Source of the DNA: an uncultured Oscillibacter sp.
GTDB taxonomy: Bacteria; Bacillota; Clostridia; Oscillospirales; Oscillospiraceae
DNA length: 9,496 bases
Assembly (NCBI GenBank): GCA_904393855.1
Contig: CAJFNE010000064.1
Location: forward strand, 1 to 9,496
Direction: 5' to 3'
The notes below the pieces were generated by a model that was not told the DNA's origin, ran no database searches, and worked only from the letters and a program-made list of their open reading frames with translations. Positions 3,979 to 9,496 of this stretch are shown here, piece by piece (position 1 is the stretch's first letter; each line of letters opens with the position of its first letter). A program made the translations under genes and the position numbers.

Positions 3979-4008
3979 GGACCGCTGCATGGCAGCGGTC
4001 CTTTTTTT
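3978..4008. terminator. Strong terminator of the XRE pair, probably bidirectional
   Basis: AGGACCGCTGC (3978-3988), loop ATG, GCAGCGGTCCT (3992-4002), then seven T (4002-4008). The first base of the stem is the last base of the XRE stop codon. On the minus strand the stem is followed by CACTTTTTGG, so it may also end the TRIC/LysR transcript, whose last stop is at 4014. Confidence 0.9.
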
Positions 4009-4013
4009 CGCGC

Positions 4014-4643
4014 TCAGTCCCGGGCGTGGGGCAGGTTCCACCGGAAGTGGGCGGAGAGGCAGCGGATCAGCACCACCAGCCCGGTGCCGGCCAGCATGGC
4101 GGGCATCTCTCCCAGGGGCGTCCACAGCAGGCTGCACACCACCGCCCCCGCCAGGGAGGCGCTGGCATACACGTGTTTGACGAAGATGTAGGGGGTGTCC
4201 CCCGCCAGCACGTCCCGCAGGACCCCGCCGCCCGCTCCGGTGACCACCCCCACGAACACCAGCAGGAACAGCCCTGGCTGGGGGAGTGCCTCGTAGGCCG
4301 CCTGGATGCCCAGCACCGTGAAGATCCCCAGGCCCGCCGCGTCCATCCAGAACAGTACCCGGTCATAGCGGCGCTGGTCCCGGGTCAGCCAGCGGCGGAT
4401 GCGGGAGAAGAACAGCACCAGGGCCGCGGCCACCGCCGCGGCGGCGTAGATGGGGTCCTGGAAGGTGGCCGGCGGGGTGCGGCCCAGGATCAGGTCCCGG
4501 ATGACGCCGCCGCCCACGGCGGTGGTGAGCCCCAGGATGCACACGCCGAATACGTCCATGTGCTTCCGCAGCCCCGTCATGGCGCCGGAGGCGGAGAAAG
4601 CCAGCGTTCCCGCCAGCTCCAACAGCAATACCAGCGGCTCCAT
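4014..4643 (-). CDS. TRIC/UPF0126-family membrane protein (trimeric intracellular cation channel homologue)
   Basis: 209 residues, normal family length. Seven hydrophobic helices are apparent in an internally repeated fold. The first repeat carries GGGVIRDLILGRTPP (44-58) and the second GGGVLRDVLAGDTP (138-151); these paired GGG-x2-RD-x3-G-x-TP motifs are the UPF0126 signature. Prokaryotic members form trimeric, mainly K+/Na+-conducting channels related to animal TRIC proteins; some have been suggested to carry other substrates, including glycine. It starts at ATG 4643, 4 nt after the stop of the LysR gene (TAAGGCCATG). The ribosome site is weak (AAGG overlapping that stop), so translation probably depends on coupling to LysR. 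Pairing with a LysR regulator suggests ligand-responsive control, but the transported species cannot be deduced. Confidence 0.9.
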   Translation of the reverse strand: MEPLVLLLELAGTLAFSASGAMTGLRKHMDVFGVCILGLTTAVGGGVIRDLILGRTPPATFQDPIYAAAAVAAALVLFFSRIRRWLTRDQRRYDRVLFWMDAAGLGIFTVLGIQAAYEALPQPGLFLLVFVGVVTGAGGGVLRDVLAGDTPYIFVKHVYASASLAGAVVCSLLWTPLGEMPAMLAGTGLVVLIRCLSAHFRWNLPHARD

Positions 4644-4647
4644 GGCC

Positions 4648-5538
4648 TTATAGATGCTGCCCCGACCGCACCATCTCCATGAAGGCGCTGGCGGCGGCGG
4701 TGGGGGAGACCTCCCGCAGGGTGCACATGTCCACGCTGCGGGGCGGGATGGTGAAGTCCGTTTTCAAGAGGCGGATGTCCCCGGCGTCCAGGGCGTCGCG
4801 GACGAACTCCAGGGTGACGCCGGCCACGCCCAGCCCGATCCGGGCCAGGGACACCAGCAGCCCCCGGGAGGACAGCTCGATCTCCGGCGTCAGCGTGACG
4901 CCGTTTTTCAAGAACTCCTGCTCCAGGAAGACCCGGCTGCTGGCCTTGCGCTCCAGCAGGATCAGGGGGAAGTCCGCGATCTCCTGCCGGGTGTAGACGT
5001 GGTCGAAGTCGCAGCCGTAGCCGCTGCCGGCCACGAAGACGGCGTGGGTGGCGAAGCAGGGCCAGCACTCCAGGGCGCTGTCGGCGGGGGAGGAGGCGAA
5101 GGCGATGTCCACCGCGCCGGATTTCAGCATGCTCACCACCTTGGCACTGCGGCCGCTGACGATCTTCAGCCGGATGCCCGGGTGCAGGCGGTGGAAGGCG
5201 TCCAGATAGGGGATCAGGAAGAGGCTGGTCACCGTGTCGCTGGCGCCGATGACCAGGGTGCCCAGCAGTAGCTGCTGGGCCTGGGACAGCTTGTCCTCCC
5301 CGGTGGCGATGAGGCCCAGGGCGCTGCGGACGTACTGATAGAGCAGCTGCCCCTCGCCGGTGAGGGTGACGCCCCGGGGGCTGCGGGCAAAGAGCCGTGC
5401 CTGCAGGGCGGTCTCCAGCTGTTTGATGGACTGGCTCACCGCCGACTGGGAGATATAGAGGTTCTTCGCCGCCAGGGAGATGTTGCCGGTCTCGGCCACC
5501 TCCTTGAAGACCCGGTATAATTCCAGCTTGACTGCCAT
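4648..5538 (-). CDS. LysR-family transcriptional regulator
   Basis: 296 residues, typical for LTTRs. The start is at ATG 5538, with GGAGGG 5 nt upstream; the frame continues five codons further without a ribosome site. The N-terminal winged HTH is complete: LYRVFKEVAETGNISLAAK, NLYISQSAVSQSIKQLETAL, and the wing RLFARSPRGVTLTGEGQ (8-64). A linker helix follows (about 65-90). The effector domain begins LLGTLVIGASDTVTSLFLIP (91-110), and its second subdomain contains ASSPADSALE...ADFPLILLERKASSR (about 148-202) and ISSRGLL-type segment LSSRGLLVSLARIGLGVAGV (222-241). It leads an operon with the TRIC-type gene 4 nt downstream, so it probably controls that channel and itself, and possibly the divergent YmdB operon. 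The co-inducer is unknown; the Cys pair at 158/161 is unusual but uninterpreted. Confidence 0.92.
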   Translation of the reverse strand: MAVKLELYRVFKEVAETGNISLAAKNLYISQSAVSQSIKQLETALQARLFARSPRGVTLTGEGQLLYQYVRSALGLIATGEDKLSQAQQLLLGTLVIGASDTVTSLFLIPYLDAFHRLHPGIRLKIVSGRSAKVVSMLKSGAVDIAFASSPADSALECWPCFATHAVFVAGSGYGCDFDHVYTRQEIADFPLILLERKASSRVFLEQEFLKNGVTLTPEIELSSRGLLVSLARIGLGVAGVTLEFVRDALDAGDIRLLKTDFTIPPRSVDMCTLREVSPTAAASAFMEMVRSGQHL

Positions 5539-5579
5539 GGAATCCCTCCGCAATCAGATTTTCTTATCATGATGGACCT

Positions 5580-5608
5580 ATTATAAGCACAAAGCGGGGA
5601 AAACACAA
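5580..5608 (-). promoter_or_regulatory. Promoter of the LysR-TRIC operon
   Basis: Minus strand TTGTGT (complement of 5603-5608), a 17-bp spacer and a perfect TATAAT (complement of 5580-5585). The -35 is poor (3/6), which suits an activator-dependent or autoregulated promoter. An 8-bp palindrome ATCATGAT (5566-5573) sits at the predicted start site. Confidence 0.62.
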
Positions 5609-5648
5609 GGGCCAATCTGCTGCCGGGGCGGAGATTGCGTGGAGACCC

Positions 5649-5677
5649 TTTGCAAACGCCCCGGTTTTTGGTATACT
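5649..5677 (+). promoter_or_regulatory. Promoter of the YmdB-YbaK-SbcD-asparaginase operon
   Basis: TTTGCA (5649-5654), a 17-bp spacer and TATACT (5672-5677), preceded by TGG, which gives an extended -10. Predicted start is near 5684, about 33 nt before the YmdB ATG. It stands back to back with the LysR promoter, with about 40 bp between the two -35 boxes. Confidence 0.65.
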
Positions 5678-5716
5678 AGCAAGCGTGAACGCTATCATCT
5701 CAGCGGAGGAATTGCT

Positions 5717-6490
5717 ATGCTGTATCGAATCCTGGCGGTGGGCGACGTGGTGGGGGAGGCGGGCCTTAGGCATCTGGAGGCCCATCTGCGTCCCCTGCGG
5801 CGGGAATGGGACATCGCCTTTGCCGTGGTGAACGGGGAGAACACCGCCGGCGTGGGATTGACCCCCGCCCAGGCCCAGCGGATCTACGACGCCGGCGCCG
5901 ATGCCGTCACCCTGGGCAACCACACCTTCAACAAGCTCCAGATCAAGGACTTCCTGGAGGAGACTTCCTGGCTGCTGCGGCCCGCCAACTACACGGGCCG
6001 AGCCCCGGGCCACGGGTGCGAGATCTTCGACCTGGGGGCCGTCCGCATCCGGGTGATGAACCTGCTGGGCCGGTGCGACCTGGCCTGGGGGACGGAGAAC
6101 CCCTTCACCACGGCGGACAAGCTCCTGGCCCAGGGGGAGGCGGACTTCACCCTGGTGGACTTCCACGCGGAGGCCACCAGCGAGAAGCTGGCCATGGGCT
6201 ACTACCTGGACGGGCGGGTGTCCGCCGTCTGGGGGACCCACACCCACGTGCCCACGGCGGACGAGCGGGTGTACCCCCAGGGCACCGGCTACCTGACGGA
6301 CGTGGGCATGACCGGCCCGGTGGAGTCCGTACTGGGCGTCGAGCCCTGGCAGTCGGTGGAGAACTTCCTGGGGGGCGTGCCAGGGCACTTCCGGACGGCG
6401 GAGGGGCCCTGCAAGCTCCAGGGGGCGGTCTTTACCCTGGACAGCGCCACGGGATTGTGCACCGCCGTGGAGCGGGTGGAGGTCCGCTGA
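5717..6490 (+). CDS. ymdB: YmdB-family metallophosphodiesterase (TIGR00282 type)
   Basis: 257 residues from ATG 5717, set by GGAGGA 6 nt upstream. All dinuclear-metal motifs of the YmdB/DR1281 family are present: GDVVGEAG (D10), NGENTAG (E41, N42), LGNHTFN (N68, H69), VDFHAEATSEK (H150) and GTHTHVPTADE (H175, H177), plus the family segment GYLTDVGMTGP. Characterised relatives hydrolyse cyclic nucleotides, with 2',3'-cAMP reported for DR1281 and YmdB affecting biofilm and other multicellular behaviours in B. subtilis. Predicted cytoplasmic, with no signal peptide. It leads a four-gene plus-strand cluster and is divergent from LysR. In many Firmicutes ymdB follows the RNase Y gene; that partner is not upstream here, so the gene has been relocated or the neighbourhood differs. 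The function within this organism is not proven. Confidence 0.95.
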   Translation: MLYRILAVGDVVGEAGLRHLEAHLRPLRREWDIAFAVVNGENTAGVGLTPAQAQRIYDAGADAVTLGNHTFNKLQIKDFLEETSWLLRPANYTGRAPGHGCEIFDLGAVRIRVMNLLGRCDLAWGTENPFTTADKLLAQGEADFTLVDFHAEATSEKLAMGYYLDGRVSAVWGTHTHVPTADERVYPQGTGYLTDVGMTGPVESVLGVEPWQSVENFLGGVPGHFRTAEGPCKLQGAVFTLDSATGLCTAVERVEVR

Positions 6491-6547
6491 TCTTTCCCCA
6501 GGCGGATGGGAAACAGAAAAAATTTGAGACATAGGAGAGAAACAGTC

Positions 6548-7039
6548 ATGTCCATTGAAAAAGTAAGAGCCTATTTTCAGCCCCTTGGCATCGCGGAGAG
6601 GATTCAGGAGTTTTCCGTCTCCTCCGCCACGGTGGAGCTGGCGGCCCAGGCCGTGGGCGTGGAGGGCGCCCGCATCGCCAAGAGCCTCAGCTTCAAGGTG
6701 GACGACCAGCCCATCCTGGTGGTGGCGGCCGGCGACGCCAAGGTGGACAACAGCCGCTACAAGGCCCAGTTCCACACGAAGGCCAAGATGCTCACCCATG
6801 AGGAGGCCCACGACCTGATCGGCCACGACGTGGGGGGCGTGTGTCCGTTCGCCCTGCCGGAGAACGTGAAGGTCTATCTGGATGTGTCCCTGAAGCGGTT
6901 CGGAACGGTGTACCCCGCCGCCGGCAGCGACAATAGTGCCATCGAGCTCACCTGCGAGGAGCTGGAGAAGTACGCCTCCAACTTCGCGGGCTGGGTGGAC
7001 GTGTGCAAGGCCTGGCGGCCGGAGGAGCAGGGGTCCTGA
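6548..7039 (+). CDS. YbaK/EbsC-family aminoacyl-tRNA deacylase-like protein
   Basis: 163 residues starting at ATG 6548, after AGGAG at 6533-6537. The YbaK/ProX-type fold is shown by ARIAKSLSFKV (K45, the conserved lysine of the substrate pocket), ILVVAAGDAKVDNSRYK (56-72), the glycine-rich loop GHDVGGVCPFALP (92-104) and AAGSDNSAIELT (124-135). Family members remove wrongly attached amino acids from tRNA, for example Cys or Ala from tRNA-Pro, in trans to the synthetase. This subgroup (similar to B. subtilis YwhH by pattern) has no firmly known substrate. The upstream frame extends to 6506 but lacks a ribosome site. It lies 57 nt after YmdB and 21 nt before the SbcD-like gene, consistent with one transcript. 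The protein is cytosolic; the quality-control role is inferred from the family. Confidence 0.92.
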   Translation: MSIEKVRAYFQPLGIAERIQEFSVSSATVELAAQAVGVEGARIAKSLSFKVDDQPILVVAAGDAKVDNSRYKAQFHTKAKMLTHEEAHDLIGHDVGGVCPFALPENVKVYLDVSLKRFGTVYPAAGSDNSAIELTCEELEKYASNFAGWVDVCKAWRPEEQGS

Positions 7040-7060
7040 ATCACCGGGGAGGTGTTTCCT

Positions 7061-8158
7061 GTGCTGAAATTTATCCATGCGGCGGACTTCCATCTGGACA
7101 GCGCCTTCGGCGCGCTGCCGGCCAAGCAGGCCGCGGCCCGGAGGCGGGAGGGCCGGGAGCTGGGCTTCCGGCTGGCCAATTACGGGAACAGCCATGACAT
7201 TGACCTGGTGCTGCTGGCGGGGGACCTGTTTGACAGCGCCAGCCCTTTCCGGGAGACCGGGGAGCAGCTGGCGGAGGCCCTGGGGCGGATGGAGGCCCAG
7301 GTTTTCATCGCTCCCGGCAACCACGACTGGTACGGCCCTGGCAGCCCCTGGGTGACGGTGGACTGGCCGGACAACGTGCATATTTTCTCCGAGGGCCGCA
7401 TGCAGGCGGTGGAACTGCCGGAGCGGAACCTGACGATCCACGGGGCGGCGTTTCGGGCCCCGGAACAGGCGGAAAGCCTGCTGACGGGCTTTACCGCCCC
7501 GGCGGACGGCCGAGTGCATATCGGACTGCTCCACGGGGAGCTGGACCCGGCGGAGCGCCGCTACGATCCGATTCAGAAAGAGGAGATCGCCGCCAGCGGC
7601 CTTGTCTACCTGGCCCTGGGGCACATCCACAGGCGGGAGGAGCCCCAGCGCTTCGGCGGGACCCTCTGCGCCTGGCCCGGCTGCCCGGAGGGGCGGGGCT
7701 TTGACGAGCTGGGGGAGAAGGGCTTCTATGAGGGGACGATCGCCGATGACGGCCAGGTCTCCCTGACGTTCGTGCCCTTCGCCCGGCACCGCTATGAGAT
7801 CCTGGAGGTAGACGTCACCGGCCGGGAGCCCCGGGCGGCGGTGGAGGCGGCCCTGCCGCCGGAGACCGCCCAGGACCTGTACCGGATCCTCCTCACCGGG
7901 GAGACCGGGGAGGGCGGCGTGAACGCCGCGGCCCTGGAGGAGGCCCTCTCGGACCGCTTCTACGCCCTGGAGGTCCGGGACCACACCCGCATGGCGGAGG
8001 ACATCTGGGCCAGGGCCGGGGAGGACTCCCTGCGGGGGCTGTTCCTGCGGCAGCTGCGGACCCGATGGGACAGCGCCGCCACAGAGGAGGAGCGGGAGAC
8101 CGTCACCCAGGCGGCCCGGTTCGGTCTGGCGGCCCTGGATCACCGGGACCTGGGCTGA
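7061..8158 (+). CDS. SbcD/Mre11/YhaO-like DNA repair exonuclease (calcineurin-type metallophosphoesterase)
   Basis: 365 residues from GTG 7061; GGAGGTG (7048-7054) is spaced 6 nt from it, whereas the in-frame GTG at 7052 lies inside that site. The protein begins MLKFIHAADFHLDSAF with the first metal motif DxH (D9, H11), followed by AGDLFD (D55), APGNHDW (N87, H88, D89), LLHGEL (H159) and ALGHIHRRE (H188, H190): a complete Mre11/SbcD metal centre. The C-terminal ~130 residues form the capping region and a helical tail where SbcD normally contacts its ATPase. Relatives (SbcD, B. subtilis YhaO) cut DNA ends and hairpins in complex with an SbcC/YhaN ATPase encoded just downstream. Here the next gene is an asparaginase, so the partner is missing locally. 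Nuclease activity is expected from the motifs but is unproven. Confidence 0.9.
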   Translation: MLKFIHAADFHLDSAFGALPAKQAAARRREGRELGFRLANYGNSHDIDLVLLAGDLFDSASPFRETGEQLAEALGRMEAQVFIAPGNHDWYGPGSPWVTVDWPDNVHIFSEGRMQAVELPERNLTIHGAAFRAPEQAESLLTGFTAPADGRVHIGLLHGELDPAERRYDPIQKEEIAASGLVYLALGHIHRREEPQRFGGTLCAWPGCPEGRGFDELGEKGFYEGTIADDGQVSLTFVPFARHRYEILEVDVTGREPRAAVEAALPPETAQDLYRILLTGETGEGGVNAAALEEALSDRFYALEVRDHTRMAEDIWARAGEDSLRGLFLRQLRTRWDSAATEEERETVTQAARFGLAALDHRDLG

Positions 8159-8170
8159 GGGGAGGCGCCT

Positions 8171-9166
8171 ATGAAACGGATTCTGCTCATCGGCACCGGC
8201 GGCACCATCGCCTCCGAGGTGACGGACAGCGGCCTCACGCCGGAGCTGACCACGGAGCAGCTGCTGGCCCACATTCCCGCCATTTCCGCCATCTGCCAGG
8301 TGGACTGCGTCCAGCTGCTGAACCTGGACAGTACCAACATCACCCCGGAGCACTGGCTGGAGATGGCCCGGTGCATCCGGGACCACTATGACGATTACGA
8401 CGGCTTCGTGCTGACCCATGGCACGGACACCATGGCCTACACGGCGGCGGCCCTCAGCTACCTGATCCAGGGCAGCCCCAAGCCCATCATCCTCACCGGA
8501 GCTCAGAAGCCCATCGGCTTTGACAGCACCGACTCCAAGGTGAACCTGACGGACGCCCTCCGCTGCGCGTCGGAGGACCTGCCGGGGGTCTCCATCGTCT
8601 TCAACAGCCGGGTGATCCTGGGGACCCGGGCCCGGAAGACCCGCACCAAGAGCTTTCAGGCCTTCTCCAGCATCAACTACCCGGACCTGGGGGTCCTGCG
8701 GGACGGGGTACTGCTGCGGTACATCCGCCAGGACTGCGATACCGCGCCGGTGTTTTACGACGCTCTGAACCCCCGGGTGGCCCTGCTGAAGCTGATCCCC
8801 GGCGCCGACGCCCAGCAGGCGGACTTCCTCTTGGCGCGGAACGACGCGCTGATCATCGAGAGCTTCGGCGTGGGCGGCCTGCCGGCGGCGGGCGGGTACT
8901 ACGAGTGCATCCAGCGCCACCTGGAGCGAGGGAAGACCGTGGTCCTCACCACCCAGGTGCCCAGCGAGGGCAGCGACCTGGGGGTCTACCATGTGGGCCA
9001 CGCCCTGAAGAACTGCCTGGGGGTGCTGGAGGCCTATGACATGACCACCGAGGCGGTGGTGGCAAAGCTCATGTGGATCCTGGGCCGGACCCGGGACCGG
9101 GCGGAGGTGGAGCGGCGGTTCTACACCCCGGTGGCCCGGGACATCCTCTGGCCGACGGAGTCGTAG
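8171..9166 (+). CDS. L-asparaginase (type I-like, cytoplasmic)
   Basis: 331 residues from ATG 8171, with GGGAGG 5 nt upstream. The enzyme converts asparagine to aspartate and ammonia. The N-terminal catalytic strand LLIGTGGTIASE carries nucleophile T12; the second motif VLTHGTDTMAYTA (80-92) carries T85 and D86, with the LDST substrate loop (52-55) between them. LTGAQKPIGFDSTDSKVNLTDAL (108-130) is the conserved Asp/Ser segment, and the C-terminal domain has IIESFGVGGLP and TTQVPSEGSDLGVYHVG. There is no signal peptide and the length matches cytoplasmic bacterial enzymes, so a role in nitrogen/aspartate supply inside the cell is likely. It is the last gene of the cluster, 12 nt after the SbcD-like stop, and is followed by a strong hairpin. 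Confidence 0.95.
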   Translation: MKRILLIGTGGTIASEVTDSGLTPELTTEQLLAHIPAISAICQVDCVQLLNLDSTNITPEHWLEMARCIRDHYDDYDGFVLTHGTDTMAYTAAALSYLIQGSPKPIILTGAQKPIGFDSTDSKVNLTDALRCASEDLPGVSIVFNSRVILGTRARKTRTKSFQAFSSINYPDLGVLRDGVLLRYIRQDCDTAPVFYDALNPRVALLKLIPGADAQQADFLLARNDALIIESFGVGGLPAAGGYYECIQRHLERGKTVVLTTQVPSEGSDLGVYHVGHALKNCLGVLEAYDMTTEAVVAKLMWILGRTRDRAEVERRFYTPVARDILWPTES

Positions 9167-9215
9167 AAGGACAAGATATAGGACATAATGCGTGATATAT
9201 CCGACAAAAACAGAC

Positions 9216-9255
9216 AAACAGGGAGCCGGACGGATTTCCGTCCGGCTCCCTGTTT
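9216..9255. terminator. 18-bp hairpin terminator between convergent asparaginase and GNAT genes
   Basis: Left arm 9216-9233 (AAACAGGGAGCCGGACGG), loop ATTT, right arm 9238-9255, perfectly complementary. The A/T ends of the stem supply TTT on either side; on the minus strand CTGTTTGTCTGTTTTTG follows, so it should terminate in both directions. The 49 bases between the asparaginase stop and the stem are AT-richer and hold nothing recognisable. Confidence 0.85.
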
Positions 9256-9268
9256 CCATATGGATCAG

Positions 9269-9496
9269 TCAAAAAGTCAGCCGCATGTCGTACCACACCG
9301 CGCCGCCGTGGGTGGACTGGGAGACGCCCTCATTCATGAAGCCAAAGGTTTCGTAGTAGTGGACGAGGGCGTCCTTACAGGTAAGGACACAGCCCCGGCG
9401 GCCCTGGGCCCGGGCGTCGTCAATGGCCCGCCGCAGCAGCATACCGGCACAGCCCCGGCGGCGGTACCGGGGCAGGGTATTGACGCCGAAGATCAT
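9269..9496 (-). CDS. GNAT-family N-acetyltransferase, C-terminal part; 5' end outside window
   Basis: 75 residues are visible, ending at TGA 9269-9271; the first visible codon is an ATG at the window edge but the family is longer, so the gene almost surely continues. The acetyl-CoA pyrophosphate-binding loop is visible as RYRRRGCAGMLL (10-21, the R/Q-x-x-G-x-G/A motif A), followed by helix RRAIDDARAQG, strand CVLTCKD, and motif B HYYETFGFMNEGVS (47-60) with the usual catalytic-region Tyr. The ending THGGAVWYDMRLTF is typical of a bacterial arylalkylamine-acetyltransferase-like GNAT subgroup. The expected reaction is acetyl transfer from acetyl-CoA to a small amine; the substrate is unknown. 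It converges on the asparaginase operon with the hairpin between them. Confidence 0.88.
   Translation of the reverse strand: MIFGVNTLPRYRRRGCAGMLLRRAIDDARAQGRRGCVLTCKDALVHYYETFGFMNEGVSQSTHGGAVWYDMRLTF

Noticed and set aside
3263..4008. Prophage or mobile-element remnant suggested by the XRE pair.
   Set aside because: No integrase, recombinase, attachment-site repeats, or structural genes are present in the window; solitary XRE regulators are common in clostridial chromosomes.
3975..4682. Plus-strand frame of about 235 codons over the TRIC gene.
   Set aside because: Shadow of the minus-strand membrane protein; Gln/His/Gly-rich, no ribosome site, and it starts in the terminator of the XRE pair.
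5567..9259. Uninterrupted minus-strand reading frame of about 1230 codons antisense to the YmdB-asparaginase cluster.
   Set aside because: The translation is rich in low-complexity Gly/Pro/Arg/His/Gln with no domain, spans four well-supported plus-strand genes, and has no ribosome site. It is a by-product of GC-rich codon usage.

Overview
This window looks like chromosomal DNA from a GC-rich, low-oxygen Firmicute, most likely a gut Oscillospiraceae-type clostridium (Flavonifractor/Oscillibacter/Lawsonibacter relatives). The evidence is strong AGGAGG-type ribosome binding sites, TTGACx/TATAAT promoters in AT-rich islands inside otherwise GC-rich DNA, short XRE regulators of a clostridial type, a YmdB phosphodiesterase, and an HxlR regulator with flavodoxin-fold proteins. 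The taxonomic placement is an inference. No rRNA, tRNA, CRISPR array, transposase or phage structural gene is visible.

Left part (1-2308). The 3' end of an M23 (LytM-type) cell-wall peptidase gene converges on two tandem flavodoxin-fold FMN proteins, one with a compact four-cysteine cluster. A perfect 14-bp hairpin lies between the convergent genes. The flavoprotein pair is divergent from an HxlR-family regulator with cysteines near both ends, as in redox-sensing members. The two promoters physically overlap, and three GATA...TATC dyads lie in the 145-bp control region, so this reads as a self-contained thiol/electrophile-responsive module.

Middle (2331-4008). A very AT-rich promoter island with a 17-bp imperfect inverted repeat drives a DUF2089-type small HTH protein and a three-helix membrane protein (1-nt gap). 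Then comes a non-coding stretch of three consecutive palindromes plus a second exact copy of the first one; it looks like an interspersed repeat. Next, a 52-residue acidic/helical small protein gene on the minus strand is divergent from two tandem paralogous XRE repressor genes. Repeated AATAGGTCAA boxes sit on the small gene's promoter.

Right-centre (4014-5538, minus strand). A LysR regulator gene is followed 4 nt later by a TRIC/UPF0126 membrane channel gene. It is divergent from the right-hand operon.

Right (5717-9166, plus strand). Four closely spaced genes form a probable housekeeping operon: YmdB-type metallophosphodiesterase, YbaK/EbsC-type aminoacyl-tRNA deacylase, an SbcD/YhaO-like nuclease without its usual ATPase partner next door, and an asparaginase. 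An 18-bp hairpin separates it from the 3' end of a convergent GNAT acetyltransferase that runs off the window.

Most of the region is ordinary core/accessory chromosome. The parts most worth a second look are the HxlR control region, the DUF2089 leader, the palindrome array and the XRE/small-protein locus.
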